From NCBI GenBank assembly GCA_028622995.1, contig JAJQJQ010000029.1:620001-684000 (forward strand): a stretch of 64,000 bases of DNA. Reading direction: 5' to 3'. This document shows, piece by piece, positions 1 through 15,186 of the stretch. Position numbers and translations under genes: made by a program. The first letter of the stretch is position 1. Each line of letters opens with the position of its first letter. The notes below the pieces were generated by a model, which saw only the letters and a list, made by a program, of their open reading frames with translations, had not been told where the DNA came from and searched no databases. Origin of the DNA: Panagrolaimus kolymaensis (Eukaryota > Nematoda > Chromadorea > Rhabditida > Panagrolaimidae).

Positions 1-2732
1 ATTTGGCAAAGAAACTTTTATCACTCTATAAATAAAATTTTTTTTGAAAATCGATTCTGCTCTTGAAAGCGAATGAGAGATTTTTAATTAAATAAAATAA
101 CATAAAAATGAAGAAATTTTTGTCGAAGCTTTTAATATTTGGCATTTAAACTTTTTGTTTTCTATTTACTTTAAAAATTTTTGAAAATCGATTTCGCTCT
201 TGAAAGCGAATGAGAGATTTTTAATTAAATAAAATAACATAAAAATGAAGAAATTTTTGTCGAAGCATTTAATATTCGGCATAGAAACTTTTAACACTCT
301 AAAAATAAAAATTTTTTTGAAAATCGATTCTCCTCTTGAAAGCGAATGAGAGGTCATTAAATAAATAAAATAACATAAAAATGAAGAAATTTTTGTCGAA
401 ACTTTTAATATTTGGCATTGAAACTTTTTGTTTTCTATTTACTTTAAAAATTTTTGAAAATCGATTCTGCTCTTGAAAGCGAATGAGAGGTCATTAAATA
501 AATAAAATAACATAAAAATGAAGAAATTTTTGTCGAAGCTTTTAATATTTGGCATTGAAACTTTTTGCTTTCTATTTACTTTAAAAATTTTTGAAAATCG
601 ATTTCGCTCTTGAAAGCGAATGAGAGATTTTTAATTAAATAAAATAACATAAAAATGAAGAAATTTTTGTCGAAGCATTTAATATTCGGCATTGAAACTT
701 TTAACACTCTAAAAATAAAAATTTTTTTGAAAATCGATTCTCCTCTTGAAAGCGAATGAGAGGTCATTAAATAAATAAAATAACATAAAAATGAAGAAAT
801 TTTTGTCGAAACTTTTAATATTTGGCATTGAAACTTTTTGTTTTCTATTTACTTTAAAAATTTTTGAAAATCGATTCTGCTCTTGAAAGCGAATGAGAGG
901 TCATTAAATAAATAAAATAACATAAAAATGAAGAAATTTTTGTCGAAGCTTTTAATATTTGGCATTGAAACTTTTTGTTTTCTATTTACTTTAAAAATTT
1001 TTGAAAATCGATTTCGTTCTTGAAAGCGAATGAGAGATTATTAAATAAATAAAATAACATAAAAATGAAGAAATTTTTGTCGAAGCTTTTTATATTTGGC
1101 ATTGAAACTTTTAACATTCTATAAATAAAATTTTTTTTGAAAATCGATTCTCCTCTTTAAAGCGAATGAGAGGTCATTAAATAAATAAAATAACATAAAA
1201 ATGAAGAAATTTTTGTCGAAACTTTTAATATTTGGCATTGAAACTTTTTGCTTTCTATTTACTTTAAAAATTTTTGAAAATCGATTTCGCTCTTGAAAGC
1301 GAATGAGAGATTTTTAATTAAATAAAATAACATAAAAATGAAGAAATTTTTGTCGAAGCTTTTAATATTTGGCAAAGAAACTTTTATCACTCTATAAATA
1401 AAATTTTTTTTGAAAATCGATTCTGCTCTTGAAAGCGAATGAGAGATTTTTAATTAAATAAAATAACATAAAAATGAAGAAATTTTTGTCGAAGCTTTTA
1501 ATATTTGGCATTTAAACTTTTTGTTTTCTATTTACTTTAAAAATTTTTGAAAATCGATTTCGCTCTTGAAAGCGAATGAGAGATTTTTAATTAAATAAAA
1601 TAACATAAAAATGAAGAAATTTTTGTCGAAGCATTTAATATTCGGCATAGAAACTTTTAACACTCTAAAAATAAAAATTTTTTTGAAAATCGATTCTCCT
1701 CTTGAAAGCGAATGAGAGGTCATTAAATAAATAAAATAACATAAAAATGAAGAAATTTTTGTCGAAACTTTTAATATTTGGCATTGAAACTTTTTGTTTT
1801 CTATTTACTTTAAAAATTTTTGAAAATCGATTCTGCTCTTGAAAGCGAATGAGAGGTCATTAAATAAATAAAATAACATAAAAATGAAGAAATTTTTGTC
1901 GAAGCTTTTAATATTTGGCATTGAAACTTTTTGCTTTCTATTTACTTTAAAAATTTTTGAAAATCGATTTCGCTCTTGAAAGCGAATGAGAGATTTTTAA
2001 TTAAATAAAATAACATAAAAATGAAGAAATTTTTGTCGAAGCATTTAATATTCGGCATTGAAACTTTTAACACTCTAAAAATAAAAATTTTTTTGAAAAT
2101 CGATTCTCCTCTTGAAAGCGAATGAGAGGTCATTAAATAAATAAAATAACATAAAAATGAAGAAATTTTTGTCGAAACTTTTAATATTTGGCATTGAAAC
2201 TTTTTGTTTTCTATTTACTTTAAAAATTTTTGAAAATCGATTCTGCTCTTGAAAGCGAATGAGAGGTCATTAAATAAATAAAATAACATAAAAATGAAGA
2301 AATTTTTGTCGAAGCTTTTAATATTTGGCATTGAAACTTTTTGTTTTCTATTTACTTTAAAAATTTTTGAAAATCGATTTCGTTCTTGAAAGCGAATGAG
2401 AGATTATTAAATAAATAAAATAACATAAAAATGAAGAAATTTTTGTCGAAGCTTTTTATATTTGGCATTGAAACTTTTAACATTCTATAAATAAAATTTT
2501 TTTTGAAAATCGATTCTCCTCTTTAAAGCGAATGAGAGGTCATTAAATAAATAAAATAACATAAAAATGAAGAAATTTTTGTCGAAACTTTTAATATTTG
2601 GCATTGAAACTTTTTCTTTTCTATTTACTTTAAAAATTTTTGAAAATCGATTTCGCTCTTGAAAGCGAATGAGAGATTTTTAATTAAATAAAATAACATA
2701 AAAATGAAGAAATTTTTGTCGAAGCTTTTAAT
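1..2732. repeat. Higher-order repeat, two copies of a 1366-bp 10-mer
   Basis: Bases 1-1366 recur as 1367-2732. The rare TTTGGCAAAGAAAC monomer appears at 3 and again 1366 bases later. The rare ATTCGGCATAGAAAC variant and all other monomer-class switches follow in the same order. Repeating a specific order of ten variant monomers shows duplication of a block rather than of single monomers. Confidence 0.9.
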
Positions 2733-5700
2733 ATTTGGCATTGAAACTTTTTGTTTTCTATTTACTTTAAAAATTTTTGAAAATCGATTCTGCTCTTGAA
2801 AGCGAATGAGAGGTCATTAAATAAATAAAATAACATAAAAATGAAGAAATTTTTGTCGAAGCTTTTAATATTTGGCATTGAAACTTTTTGTTTTCTATTT
2901 ACTTTAAAAATTTTTGAAAATCGATTTCGTTCTTGAAAGCGAATGAGAGATTATTAAATAAATAAAATAACATAAAAATGAAGAAATTTTTGTCGAAGCT
3001 TTTTATATTTGGCATTGAAACTTTTAACATTCTATAAATAAAATTTTTTTTGAAAATCGATTCTGCTCTTGAAAGCGAATGAGAGATTTTTAATTAAATA
3101 AAATAACATAAAAATGAAGAAATTTTTGTCGAAGCTTTTAATATTTGGCAAAGAAACTTTTATCACTCTATAAATAAAATTTTTTTTGAAAATCGATTCT
3201 GCTCTTGAAAGCGAATGAGAGATTTTTAATTAAATAAAATAACATAAAAATGAAGAAATTTTTGTCGAAGCTTTTAATATTTGGCATTGAAACTTTTTGT
3301 TTTCTATTTACTTTAAAAATTTTTGAAAATCGATTCTGCTCTTGAAAGCGAATGAGAGGTCATTAAATAAATAAAATAACATAAAAATGAAGAAATTTTT
3401 GTCGAAGCTTTTAATATTTGGCATTGAAACTTTTTGTTTTCTATTTACTTTAAAAATTTTTGAAAATCGATTTCGTTCTTGAAAGCGAATGAGAGATTAT
3501 TAAATAAATAAAATAACATAAAAATGAAGAAATTTTTGTCGAAGCTTTTTATATTTGGCATTGAAACTTTTAACATTCTATAAATAAAATTTTTTTTGAA
3601 AATCGATTCTGCTCTTGAAAGCGAATGAGAGATTTTTAATTAAATAAAATAACATAAAAATGAAGAAATTTTTGTCGAAGCTTTTAATATTTGGCATTGA
3701 AACTTTTTGTTTTCTATTTACTTTAAAAATTTTTGAAAATCGATTCTGCTCTTGAAAGCGAATGAGAGATTTTTAATTAAATAAAATAACATAAAAATGA
3801 AGAAATTTTTGTCGAAGCTTTTAATATTTGGCAAAGAAACTTTTATCACTCTATAAATAAAATTTTTTTTGAAAATCGATTCTGCTCTTGAAAGCGAATG
3901 AGAGATTTTTAATTAAATAAAATAACATAAAAATGAAGAAATTTTTGTCGAAGCTTTTAATATTTGGCAAAGAAACTTTTATCACTCTATAAATAAAATT
4001 TTTTTTGAAAATCGATTCTGCTCTTGAAAGCGAATGAGAGATTTTTAATTAAATAAAATAACATAAAAATGAAGAAATTTTTGTCGAAGCTTTTAATATT
4101 TGGCATTTAAACTTTTTGTTTTCTATTTACTTTAAAAATTTTTGAAAATCGATTTCGCTCTTGAAAGCGAATGAGAGATTTTTAATTAAATAAAATAACA
4201 TAAAAATGAAGAAATTTTTGTCGAAGCATTTAATATTCGGCATTGAAACTTTTAACACTCTAAAAATAAAAATTTTTTTGAAAATCGATTCTCCTCTTGA
4301 AAGCGAATGAGAGGTCATTAAATAAATAAAATAACATAAAAATGAAGAAATTTTTGTCGAAACTTTTAATATTTGGCATTGAAACTTTTTGTTTTCTATT
4401 TACTTTAAAAATTTTTGAAAATCGATTCTGCTCTTGAAAGCGAATGAGAGGTCATTAAATAAATAAAATAACATAAAAATGAAGAAATTTTTGTCGAAGC
4501 TTTTAATATTTGGCATTGAAACTTTTTGCTTTCTATTTACTTTAAAAATTTTTGAAAATCGATTTCGTTCTTGAAAGCGAATGAGAGATTATTAAATAAA
4601 TAAAATAACATAAAAATGAAGAAATTTTTGTCGAAGCTTTTTATATTTGGCATTGAAACTTTTTGTTTTCTATTTACTTTAAAAATTTTTGAAAATCGAT
4701 TCTGCTCTTGAAAGCGAATGAGAGGTCATTAAATAAATAAAATAACATAAAAATGAAGAAATTTTTGTCGAAACTTTTAATATTTGGCATTGAAACTTTT
4801 TGTTTTCTATTTACTTTAAAAATTTTTGAAAATCGATTCTGCTCTTGAAAGCGAATGAGAGGTCATTAAATAAATAAAATAACATAAAAATGAAGAAATT
4901 TTTGTCGAAGCTTTTAATATTTGGCATTGAAACTTTTTGTTTTCTATTTACTTTAAAAATTTTTGAAAATCGATTTCGTTCTTGAAAGCGAATGAGAGAT
5001 TATTAAATAAATAAAATAACATAAAAATGAAGAAATTTTTGTCGAAGCTTTTTATATTTGGCATTGAAACTTTTTGTTTTCTATTTACTTTAAAAATTTT
5101 TGAAAATCGATTTCGTTCTTGAAAGCGAATGAGAGATTATTAAATAAATAAAATAACATAAAAATGAAGAAATTTTTGTCGAAGCTTTTAATATTCGGCA
5201 TTGAAACTTTTAACACTCTAAAAATAAAAATTTTTTTGAAAATCGATTCTCCTCTTTAAAGCGAATGAGAGGTCATTAAATAAATAAAATAACATAAAAA
5301 TGAAGAAATTTTTGTCGAAGCTTTTAATATTTGGCATTGAAACTTTTTGTTTTCTATTTACTTTAAAAATTTTTGAAAATCGATTCTGCTCTTGAAAGCG
5401 AATGAGAGGTCATTAAATAAATAAAATAACATAAAAATGAAGAAATTTTTGTCGAAGCTTTTAATATTTGGCATTGAAACTTTTTGTTTTCTATTTACTT
5501 TAAAAATTTTTGAAAATCGATTTCGTTCTTGAAAGCGAATGAGAGATTATTAAATAAATAAAATAACATAAAAATGAAGAAATTTTTGTCGAAGCTTTTT
5601 ATATTTGGCATTGAAACTTTTAACATTCTATAAATAAAATTTTTTTTGAAAATCGATTCTCCTCTTTAAAGCGAATGAGAGGTCATTAAATAAATAAAAT

Positions 5701-6564
5701 AACATAAAAATGAAGAAATTTTTGTCGAAGCTTTTTATATTTGGCATTGAAACTTTTAACATTCTATAAATAAAATTTTTTTTGAAAATCGATTCTGCTC
5801 TTGAAAGCGAATGAGAGATTTTTAATTAAATAAAATAACATAAAAATGAAGAAATTTTTGTCGAAGCTTTTAATATTTGGCATTTAAACTTTTTGTTTTC
5901 TTTTTACTTTAAAAATTTTTGAAAATCGATTTCGCTCTTGAAAGCGAATGAGAGATTTTTAATTAAATAAAATAACATAAAAATGAAGAAATTTTTGTCG
6001 AAGCTTTTAATATTCGGCATTGAAACTTTTAACACTCTAAAAATAAAAATTTTTTTGAAAATCGATTCTCCTCTTGAAAGCGAATGAGAGGTCATTAAAT
6101 AAATAAAATAACATAAAAATGAAGAAATTTTTGTCGAAACTTTTAATATTTGGCATTGAAACTTTTTCTTTTCTATTTACTTTAAAAATTTTTGAAAATC
6201 GATTTCGCTCTTGAAAGCGAATGAGAGATTTTTAATTAAATAAAATAACATAAAAATGAAGAAATTTTTGTCGAAGCTTTTTATATTTGGCATTGAAACT
6301 TTTTGTTTTCTATTTACTTTAAAAATTTTTGAAAATCGATTTCGTTCTTGAAAGCGAATGAGAGATTATTAAATAAATAAAATAACATAAAAATGAAGAA
6401 ATTTTTGTCGAAGCTTTTTATATTTGGCATTGAAACTTTTTGTTTTCTATTTACTTTAAAAATTTTTGAAAATCGATTCTGCTCTTGAAAGCGAATGAGA
6501 GGTCATTAAATAAATAAAATAACATAAAAATGAAGAAATTTTTGTCGAAGCTTTTTATATTTGG

Positions 6565-9500
6565 CATTGAAACTTTTTGTTTTCTATTTACTTTAAAAAT
6601 TTTTGAAAATCGATTTCGTTCTTGAAAGCGAATGAGAGATTATTAAATAAATAAAATAACATAAAAATGAAGAAATTTTTGTCGAAGCTTTTTATATTTG
6701 GCATTGAAACTTTTTGTTTTCTATTTACTTTAAAAATTTTTGAAAATCGATTCTGCTCTTGAAAGCGAATGAGAGGTCATTAAATAAATAAAATAACATA
6801 AAAATGAAGAAATTTTTGTCGAAGCTTTTTATATTTGGCATTGAAACTTTTTGTTTTCTATTTACTTTAAAAATTTTTGAAAATCGATTCTGCTCTTGAA
6901 AGCGAATGAGAGGTCATTAAATAAATAAAATAACATAAAAATGAAGAAATTTTTGTCGAAGCTTTTTATATTTGGCATTGAAACTTTTTGTTTTCTATTT
7001 ACTTTAAAAATTTTTGAAAATCGATTCTGCTCTTGAAAGCGAATGAGAGGTCATTAAATAAATAAAATAACATAAAAATGAAGAAATTTTTGTCGAAGCT
7101 TTTTATATTTGGCATTGAAACTTTTTGTTTTCTATTTACTTTAAAAATTTTTGAAAATCGATTTCGTTCTTGAAAGCGAATGAGAGATTATTAAATAAAT
7201 AAAATAACATAAAAATGAAGAAATTTTTGTCGAAGCTTTTTATATTTGGCATTGAAACTTTTTGTTTTCTATTTACTTTAAAAATTTTTGAAAATCGATT
7301 TCGTTCTTGAAAGCGAATGAGAGATTATTAAATAAATAAAATAACATAAAAATGAAGAAATTTTTGTCGAAGCTTTTTATATTTGGCATTGAAACTTTTT
7401 GTTTTCTATTTACTTTAAAAATTTTTGAAAATCGATTTCGTTCTTGAAAGCGAATGAGAGATTATTAAATAAATAAAATAACATAAAAATGAAGAAATTT
7501 TTGTCGAAGCTTTTTATATTTGGCATTGAAACTTTTTGTTTTCTATTTACTTTAATAATTTTTGAAAATCGATTCTGCTCTTGAAAGCGAATGAGAGGTC
7601 ATTAAATAAATAAAATAACATAAAAATGAAGAAATTTTTGTCGAAGCTTTTTATATTTGGCATTGAAACTTTTTGTTTTCTATTTACTTTAAAAATTTTT
7701 GAAAATCGATTTCGTTCTTGAAAGCGAATGAGAGATTATTAAATAAATAAAATAACATAAAAATGAAGAAATTTTTGTCGAAGCTTTTTATATTTGGCAT
7801 TGAAACTTTTTGTTTTCTATTTACTTTAAAAATTTTTGAAAATCGATTCTGCTCTTGAAAGCGAATGAGAGGTCATTAAATAAATAAAATAACATAAAAA
7901 TGAAGAAATTTTTGTCGAAGCTTTTTATATTTGGCATTGAAACTTTTTGTTTTCTATTTACTTTAAAAATTTTTGAAAATCGATTTCGTTCTTGAAAGCG
8001 AATGAGAGATTATTAAATAAATAAAATAACATAAAAATGAAGAAATTTTTGTCGAAGCTTTTTATATTTGGCATTGAAACTTTTTGTTTTCTATTTACTT
8101 TAAAAATTTTTGAAAATCGATTCTGCTCTTGAAAGCGAATGAGAGGTCATTAAATAAATAAAATAACATAAAAATGAAGAAATTTTTGTCGAAGCTTTTT
8201 ATATTTGGCATTGAAACTTTTAACATTCTATAAATAAAATTTTTTTTGAAAATCGATTCTGCTCTTGAAAGCGAATGAGAGATTATTAAATAAATAAAAT
8301 AACATAAAAATGAAGAAATTTTTGTCGAAGCTTTTAATATTTGGCATTGAAACTTTTTGTTTTCTATTTACTTTAAAAATTTTTGAAAATCGATTCTGCT
8401 CTTGAAAGCGAATGAGAGGTCATTAAATAAATAAAATAACATAAAAATGAAGAAATTTTTGTCGAAGCTTTTTATATTTGGCATTGAAACTTTTTGTTTT
8501 CTATTTACTTTAAAAATTTTTGAAAATCGATTTCGTTCTTGAAAGCGAATGAGAGATTATTAAATAAATAAAATAACATAAAAATGAAGAAATTTTTGTC
8601 GAAGCTTTTTATATTTGGCATTGAAACTTTTAACATTCTATAAATAAAATTTTTTTTGAAAATCGATTCTCCTCTTTAAAGCGAATGAGAGGTCATTAAA
8701 TAAATAAAATAACATAAAAATGAAGAAATTTTTGTCGAAACTTTTAATATTTGGCATTGAAACTTTTTCTTTTCTATTTACTTTAAAAATTTTTGAAAAT
8801 CGATTTCGCTCTTGAAAGCGAATGAGAGATTTTTAATTAAATAAAATAACATAAAAATGAAGAAATTTTTGTCGAAGCTTTTTATATTTGGCATTGAAAC
8901 TTTTAACATTCTATAAATAAAATTTTTTTTGAAAATCGATTCTGCTCTTGAAAGCGAATGAGAGATTTTTAATTAAATAAAATAACATAAAAATGAAGAA
9001 ATTTTTGTCGAAGCTTTTAATATTTGGCATTTAAACTTTTTGTTTTCTTTTTACTTTAAAAATTTTTGAAAATCGATTTCGCTCTTGAAAGCGAATGAGA
9101 GATTTTTAATTAAATAAAATAACATAAAAATGAAGAAATTTTTGTCGAAGCTTTTAATATTCGGCATTGAAACTTTTTGTTTTCTATTTACTTTAAAAAT
9201 TTTTGAAAATCGATTCTGCTCTTGAAAGCGAATGAGAGATTATTAAATAAATAAAATAACATAAAAATGAAGAAATTTTTGTCGAAGCTTTTAATATTTG
9301 GCATTGAAACTTTTTGTTTTCTATTTACTTTAAAAATTTTTGAAAATCGATTCTGCTCTTGAAAGCGAATGAGAGATTATTAAATAAATAAAATAACATA
9401 AAAATGAAGAAATTTTTGTCGAAACTTTTAATATTCGGCATTGAAACTTTTTGTTTTCTATTTACTTTAAAAATTTTTGAAAATCGATTTCGTTCTTGAA

Positions 9501-12500
9501 AGCGAATGAGAGATTATTAAATAAATAAAATAACATAAAAATGAAGAAATTTTTGTCGAAGCTTTTTATATTTGGCATTGAAACTTTTTGTTTTCTATTT
9601 ACTTTAAAAATTTTTGAAAATCGATTCTGCTCTTGAAAGCGAATGAGAGGTCATTAAATAAATAAAATAACATAAAAATGAAGAAATTTTTGTCGAAGCT
9701 TTTTATATTTGGCATTGAAACTTTTTGTTTTCTATTTACTTTAAAAATTTTTGAAAATCGATTCTGCTCTTGAAAGCGAATGAGAGGTCATTAAATAAAT
9801 AAAATAACATAAAAATGAAGAAATTTTTGTCGAAGCTTTTTATATTTGGCATTGAAACTTTTTGTTTTCTATTTACTTTAAAAATTTTTGAAAATCGATT
9901 CTGCTCTTGAAAGCGAATGAGAGGTCATTAAATAAATAAAATAACATAAAAATGAAGAAATTTTTGTCGAAGCTTTTTATATTTGGCATTGAAACTTTTT
10001 GTTTTCTATTTACTTTAAAAATTTTTGAAAATCGATTTCGTTCTTGAAAGCGAATGAGAGATTATTAAATAAATAAAATAACATAAAAATGAAGAAATTT
10101 TTGTCGAAGCTTTTTATATTTGGCATTGAAACTTTTTGTTTTCTATTTACTTTAAAAATTTTTGAAAATCGATTTCGTTCTTGAAAGCGAATGAGAGATT
10201 ATTAAATAAATAAAATAACATAAAAATGAAGAAATTTTTGTCGAAGCTTTTTATATTTGGCATTGAAACTTTTTGTTTTCTATTTACTTTAAAAATTTTT
10301 GAAAATCGATTTCGTTCTTGAAAGCGAATGAGAGATTATTAAATAAATAAAATAACATAAAAATGAAGAAATTTTTGTCGAAGCTTTTTATATTTGGCAT
10401 TGAAACTTTTTGTTTTCTATTTACTTTAATAATTTTTGAAAATCGATTCTGCTCTTGAAAGCGAATGAGAGGTCATTAAATAAATAAAATAACATAAAAA
10501 TGAAGAAATTTTTGTCGAAGCTTTTTATATTTGGCATTGAAACTTTTTGTTTTCTATTTACTTTAAAAATTTTTGAAAATCGATTTCGTTCTTGAAAGCG
10601 AATGAGAGATTATTAAATAAATAAAATAACATAAAAATGAAGAAATTTTTGTCGAAGCTTTTTATATTTGGCATTGAAACTTTTTGTTTTCTATTTACTT
10701 TAAAAATTTTTGAAAATCGATTCTGCTCTTGAAAGCGAATGAGAGGTCATTAAATAAATAAAATAACATAAAAATGAAGAAATTTTTGTCGAAGCTTTTT
10801 ATATTTGGCATTGAAACTTTTTGTTTTCTATTTACTTTAAAAATTTTTGAAAATCGATTTCGTTCTTGAAAGCGAATGAGAGATTATTAAATAAATAAAA
10901 TAACATAAAAATGAAGAAATTTTTGTCGAAGCTTTTTATATTTGGCATTGAAACTTTTTGTTTTCTATTTACTTTAAAAATTTTTGAAAATCGATTCTGC
11001 TCTTGAAAGCGAATGAGAGGTCATTAAATAAATAAAATAACATAAAAATGAAGAAATTTTTGTCGAAGCTTTTTATATTTGGCATTGAAACTTTTAACAT
11101 TCTATAAATAAAATTTTTTTTGAAAATCGATTCTGCTCTTGAAAGCGAATGAGAGATTATTAAATAAATAAAATAACATAAAAATGAAGAAATTTTTGTC
11201 GAAGCTTTTAATATTTGGCATTGAAACTTTTTGTTTTCTATTTACTTTAAAAATTTTTGAAAATCGATTCTGCTCTTGAAAGCGAATGAGAGGTCATTAA
11301 ATAAATAAAATAACATAAAAATGAAGAAATTTTTGTCGAAGCTTTTTATATTTGGCATTGAAACTTTTTGTTTTCTATTTACTTTAAAAATTTTTGAAAA
11401 TCGATTTCGTTCTTGAAAGCGAATGAGAGATTATTAAATAAATAAAATAACATAAAAATGAAGAAATTTTTGTCGAAGCTTTTTATATTTGGCATTGAAA
11501 CTTTTAACATTCTATAAATAAAATTTTTTTTGAAAATCGATTCTCCTCTTTAAAGCGAATGAGAGGTCATTAAATAAATAAAATAACATAAAAATGAAGA
11601 AATTTTTGTCGAAACTTTTAATATTTGGCATTGAAACTTTTTCTTTTCTATTTACTTTAAAAATTTTTGAAAATCGATTTCGCTCTTGAAAGCGAATGAG
11701 AGATTTTTAATTAAATAAAATAACATAAAAATGAAGAAATTTTTGTCGAAGCTTTTTATATTTGGCATTGAAACTTTTAACATTCTATAAATAAAATTTT
11801 TTTTGAAAATCGATTCTGCTCTTGAAAGCGAATGAGAGATTTTTAATTAAATAAAATAACATAAAAATGAAGAAATTTTTGTCGAAGCTTTTAATATTTG
11901 GCATTTAAACTTTTTGTTTTCTTTTTACTTTAAAAATTTTTGAAAATCGATTTCGCTCTTGAAAGCGAATGAGAGATTTTTAATTAAATAAAATAACATA
12001 AAAATGAAGAAATTTTTGTCGAAGCTTTTAATATTCGGCATTGAAACTTTTTGTTTTCTATTTACTTTAAAAATTTTTGAAAATCGATTCTGCTCTTGAA
12101 AGCGAATGAGAGATTATTAAATAAATAAAATAACATAAAAATGAAGAAATTTTTGTCGAAGCTTTTAATATTTGGCATTGAAACTTTTTGTTTTCTATTT
12201 ACTTTAAAAATTTTTGAAAATCGATTCTGCTCTTGAAAGCGAATGAGAGATTATTAAATAAATAAAATAACATAAAAATGAAGAAATTTTTGTCGAAACT
12301 TTTAATATTCGGCATTGAAACTTTTTGTTTTCTATTTACTTTAAAAATTTTTGAAAATCGATTTCGTTCTTGAAAGCGAATGAGAGATTATTAAATAAAT
12401 AAAATAACATAAAAATGAAGAAATTTTTGTCGAAGCTTTTTATATTTGGCATTGAAACTTTTTGTTTTCTATTTACTTTAAAAATTTTTGAAAATCGATT

Positions 12501-15186
12501 CTGCTCTTGAAAGCGAATGAGAGGTCATTAAATAAATAAAATAACATAAAAATGAAGAAATTTTTGTCGAAGCTTTTTATATTTGGCATTGAAACTTTTT
12601 GTTTTCTATTTACTTTAAAAATTTTTGAAAATCGATTCTGCTCTTGAAAGCGAATGAGAGGTCATTAAATAAATAAAATAACATAAAAATGAAGAAATTT
12701 TTGTCGAAGCTTTTTATATTTGGCATTGAAACTTTTTGTTTTCTATTTACTTTAAAAATTTTTGAAAATCGATTCTGCTCTTGAAAGCGAATGAGAGGTC
12801 ATTAAATAAATAAAATAACATAAAAATGAAGAAATTTTTGTCGAAGCTTTTTATATTTGGCATTGAAACTTTTTGTTTTCTATTTACTTTAAAAATTTTT
12901 GAAAATCGATTTCGTTCTTGAAAGCGAATGAGAGATTATTAAATAAATAAAATAACATAAAAATGAAGAAATTTTTGTCGAAGCTTTTTATATTTGGCAT
13001 TGAAACTTTTTGTTTTCTATTTACTTTAAAAATTTTTGAAAATCGATTTCGTTCTTGAAAGCGAATGAGAGATTATTAAATAAATAAAATAACATAAAAA
13101 TGAAGAAATTTTTGTCGAAGCTTTTTATATTTGGCATTGAAACTTTTTGTTTTCTATTTACTTTAAAAATTTTTGAAAATCGATTTCGTTCTTGAAAGCG
13201 AATGAGAGATTATTAAATAAATAAAATAACATAAAAATGAAGAAATTTTTGTCGAAGCTTTTTATATTTGGCATTGAAACTTTTTGTTTTCTATTTACTT
13301 TAATAATTTTTGAAAATCGATTCTGCTCTTGAAAGCGAATGAGAGGTCATTAAATAAATAAAATAACATAAAAATGAAGAAATTTTTGTCGAAGCTTTTT
13401 ATATTTGGCATTGAAACTTTTTGTTTTCTATTTACTTTAAAAATTTTTGAAAATCGATTTCGTTCTTGAAAGCGAATGAGAGATTATTAAATAAATAAAA
13501 TAACATAAAAATGAAGAAATTTTTGTCGAAGCTTTTTATATTTGGCATTGAAACTTTTTGTTTTCTATTTACTTTAAAAATTTTTGAAAATCGATTCTGC
13601 TCTTGAAAGCGAATGAGAGGTCATTAAATAAATAAAATAACATAAAAATGAAGAAATTTTTGTCGAAGCTTTTTATATTTGGCATTGAAACTTTTTGTTT
13701 TCTATTTACTTTAAAAATTTTTGAAAATCGATTTCGTTCTTGAAAGCGAATGAGAGATTATTAAATAAATAAAATAACATAAAAATGAAGAAATTTTTGT
13801 CGAAGCTTTTTATATTTGGCATTGAAACTTTTTGTTTTCTATTTACTTTAAAAATTTTTGAAAATCGATTCTGCTCTTGAAAGCGAATGAGAGGTCATTA
13901 AATAAATAAAATAACATAAAAATGAAGAAATTTTTGTCGAAGCTTTTTATATTTGGCATTGAAACTTTTAACATTCTATAAATAAAATTTTTTTTGAAAA
14001 TCGATTCTGCTCTTGAAAGCGAATGAGAGATTATTAAATAAATAAAATAACATAAAAATGAAGAAATTTTTGTCGAAGCTTTTAATATTTGGCATTGAAA
14101 CTTTTTGTTTTCTATTTACTTTAAAAATTTTTGAAAATCGATTCTGCTCTTGAAAGCGAATGAGAGGTCATTAAATAAATAAAATAACATAAAAATGAAG
14201 AAATTTTTGTCGAAGCTTTTTATATTTGGCATTGAAACTTTTTGTTTTCTATTTACTTTAAAAATTTTTGAAAATCGATTTCGTTCTTGAAAGCGAATGA
14301 GAGATTATTAAATAAATAAAATAACATAAAAATGAAGAAATTTTTGTCGAAGCTTTTTATATTTGGCATTGAAACTTTTAACATTCTATAAATAAAATTT
14401 TTTTTGAAAATCGATTCTCCTCTTTAAAGCGAATGAGAGGTCATTAAATAAATAAAATAACATAAAAATGAAGAAATTTTTGTCGAAACTTTTAATATTT
14501 GGCATTGAAACTTTTTCTTTTCTATTTACTTTAAAAATTTTTGAAAATCGATTTCGCTCTTGAAAGCGAATGAGAGATTTTTAATTAAATAAAATAACAT
14601 AAAAATGAAGAAATTTTTGTCGAAGCTTTTTATATTTGGCATTGAAACTTTTAACATTCTATAAATAAAATTTTTTTTGAAAATCGATTCTGCTCTTGAA
14701 AGCGAATGAGAGATTTTTAATTAAATAAAATAACATAAAAATGAAGAAATTTTTGTCGAAGCTTTTAATATTTGGCATTTAAACTTTTTGTTTTCTTTTT
14801 ACTTTAAAAATTTTTGAAAATCGATTTCGCTCTTGAAAGCGAATGAGAGATTTTTAATTAAATAAAATAACATAAAAATGAAGAAATTTTTGTCGAAGCT
14901 TTTAATATTCGGCATTGAAACTTTTTGTTTTCTATTTACTTTAAAAATTTTTGAAAATCGATTCTGCTCTTGAAAGCGAATGAGAGATTATTAAATAAAT
15001 AAAATAACATAAAAATGAAGAAATTTTTGTCGAAGCTTTTAATATTTGGCATTGAAACTTTTTGTTTTCTATTTACTTTAAAAATTTTTGAAAATCGATT
15101 CTGCTCTTGAAAGCGAATGAGAGATTATTAAATAAATAAAATAACATAAAAATGAAGAAATTTTTGTCGAAACTTTTAATATTTGG
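6565..15186. repeat. Higher-order repeat, three copies of a 2874-bp 21-mer
   Basis: Copies lie at about 6565-9438, 9439-12312 and 12313-15186. Private variants recur at exactly 2874-base spacing. TTTAATAATT is at 7551, 10425 and 13299. TTTTCTTTTTACTTT is at 9043, 11917 and 14791. The first copy loses agreement left of about 6565 and the third right of about 15186, which sets the limits. Within copies I saw no clear differences by eye, so the amplification is probably recent. Confidence 0.88.

Noticed and set aside
6565..15186. CENP-B box in the satellite
   Set aside because: TTTCGTTCTTGAAAGCGAA is loosely similar to the mammalian box but needs a gap and misses required CGGG bases; not claimed.
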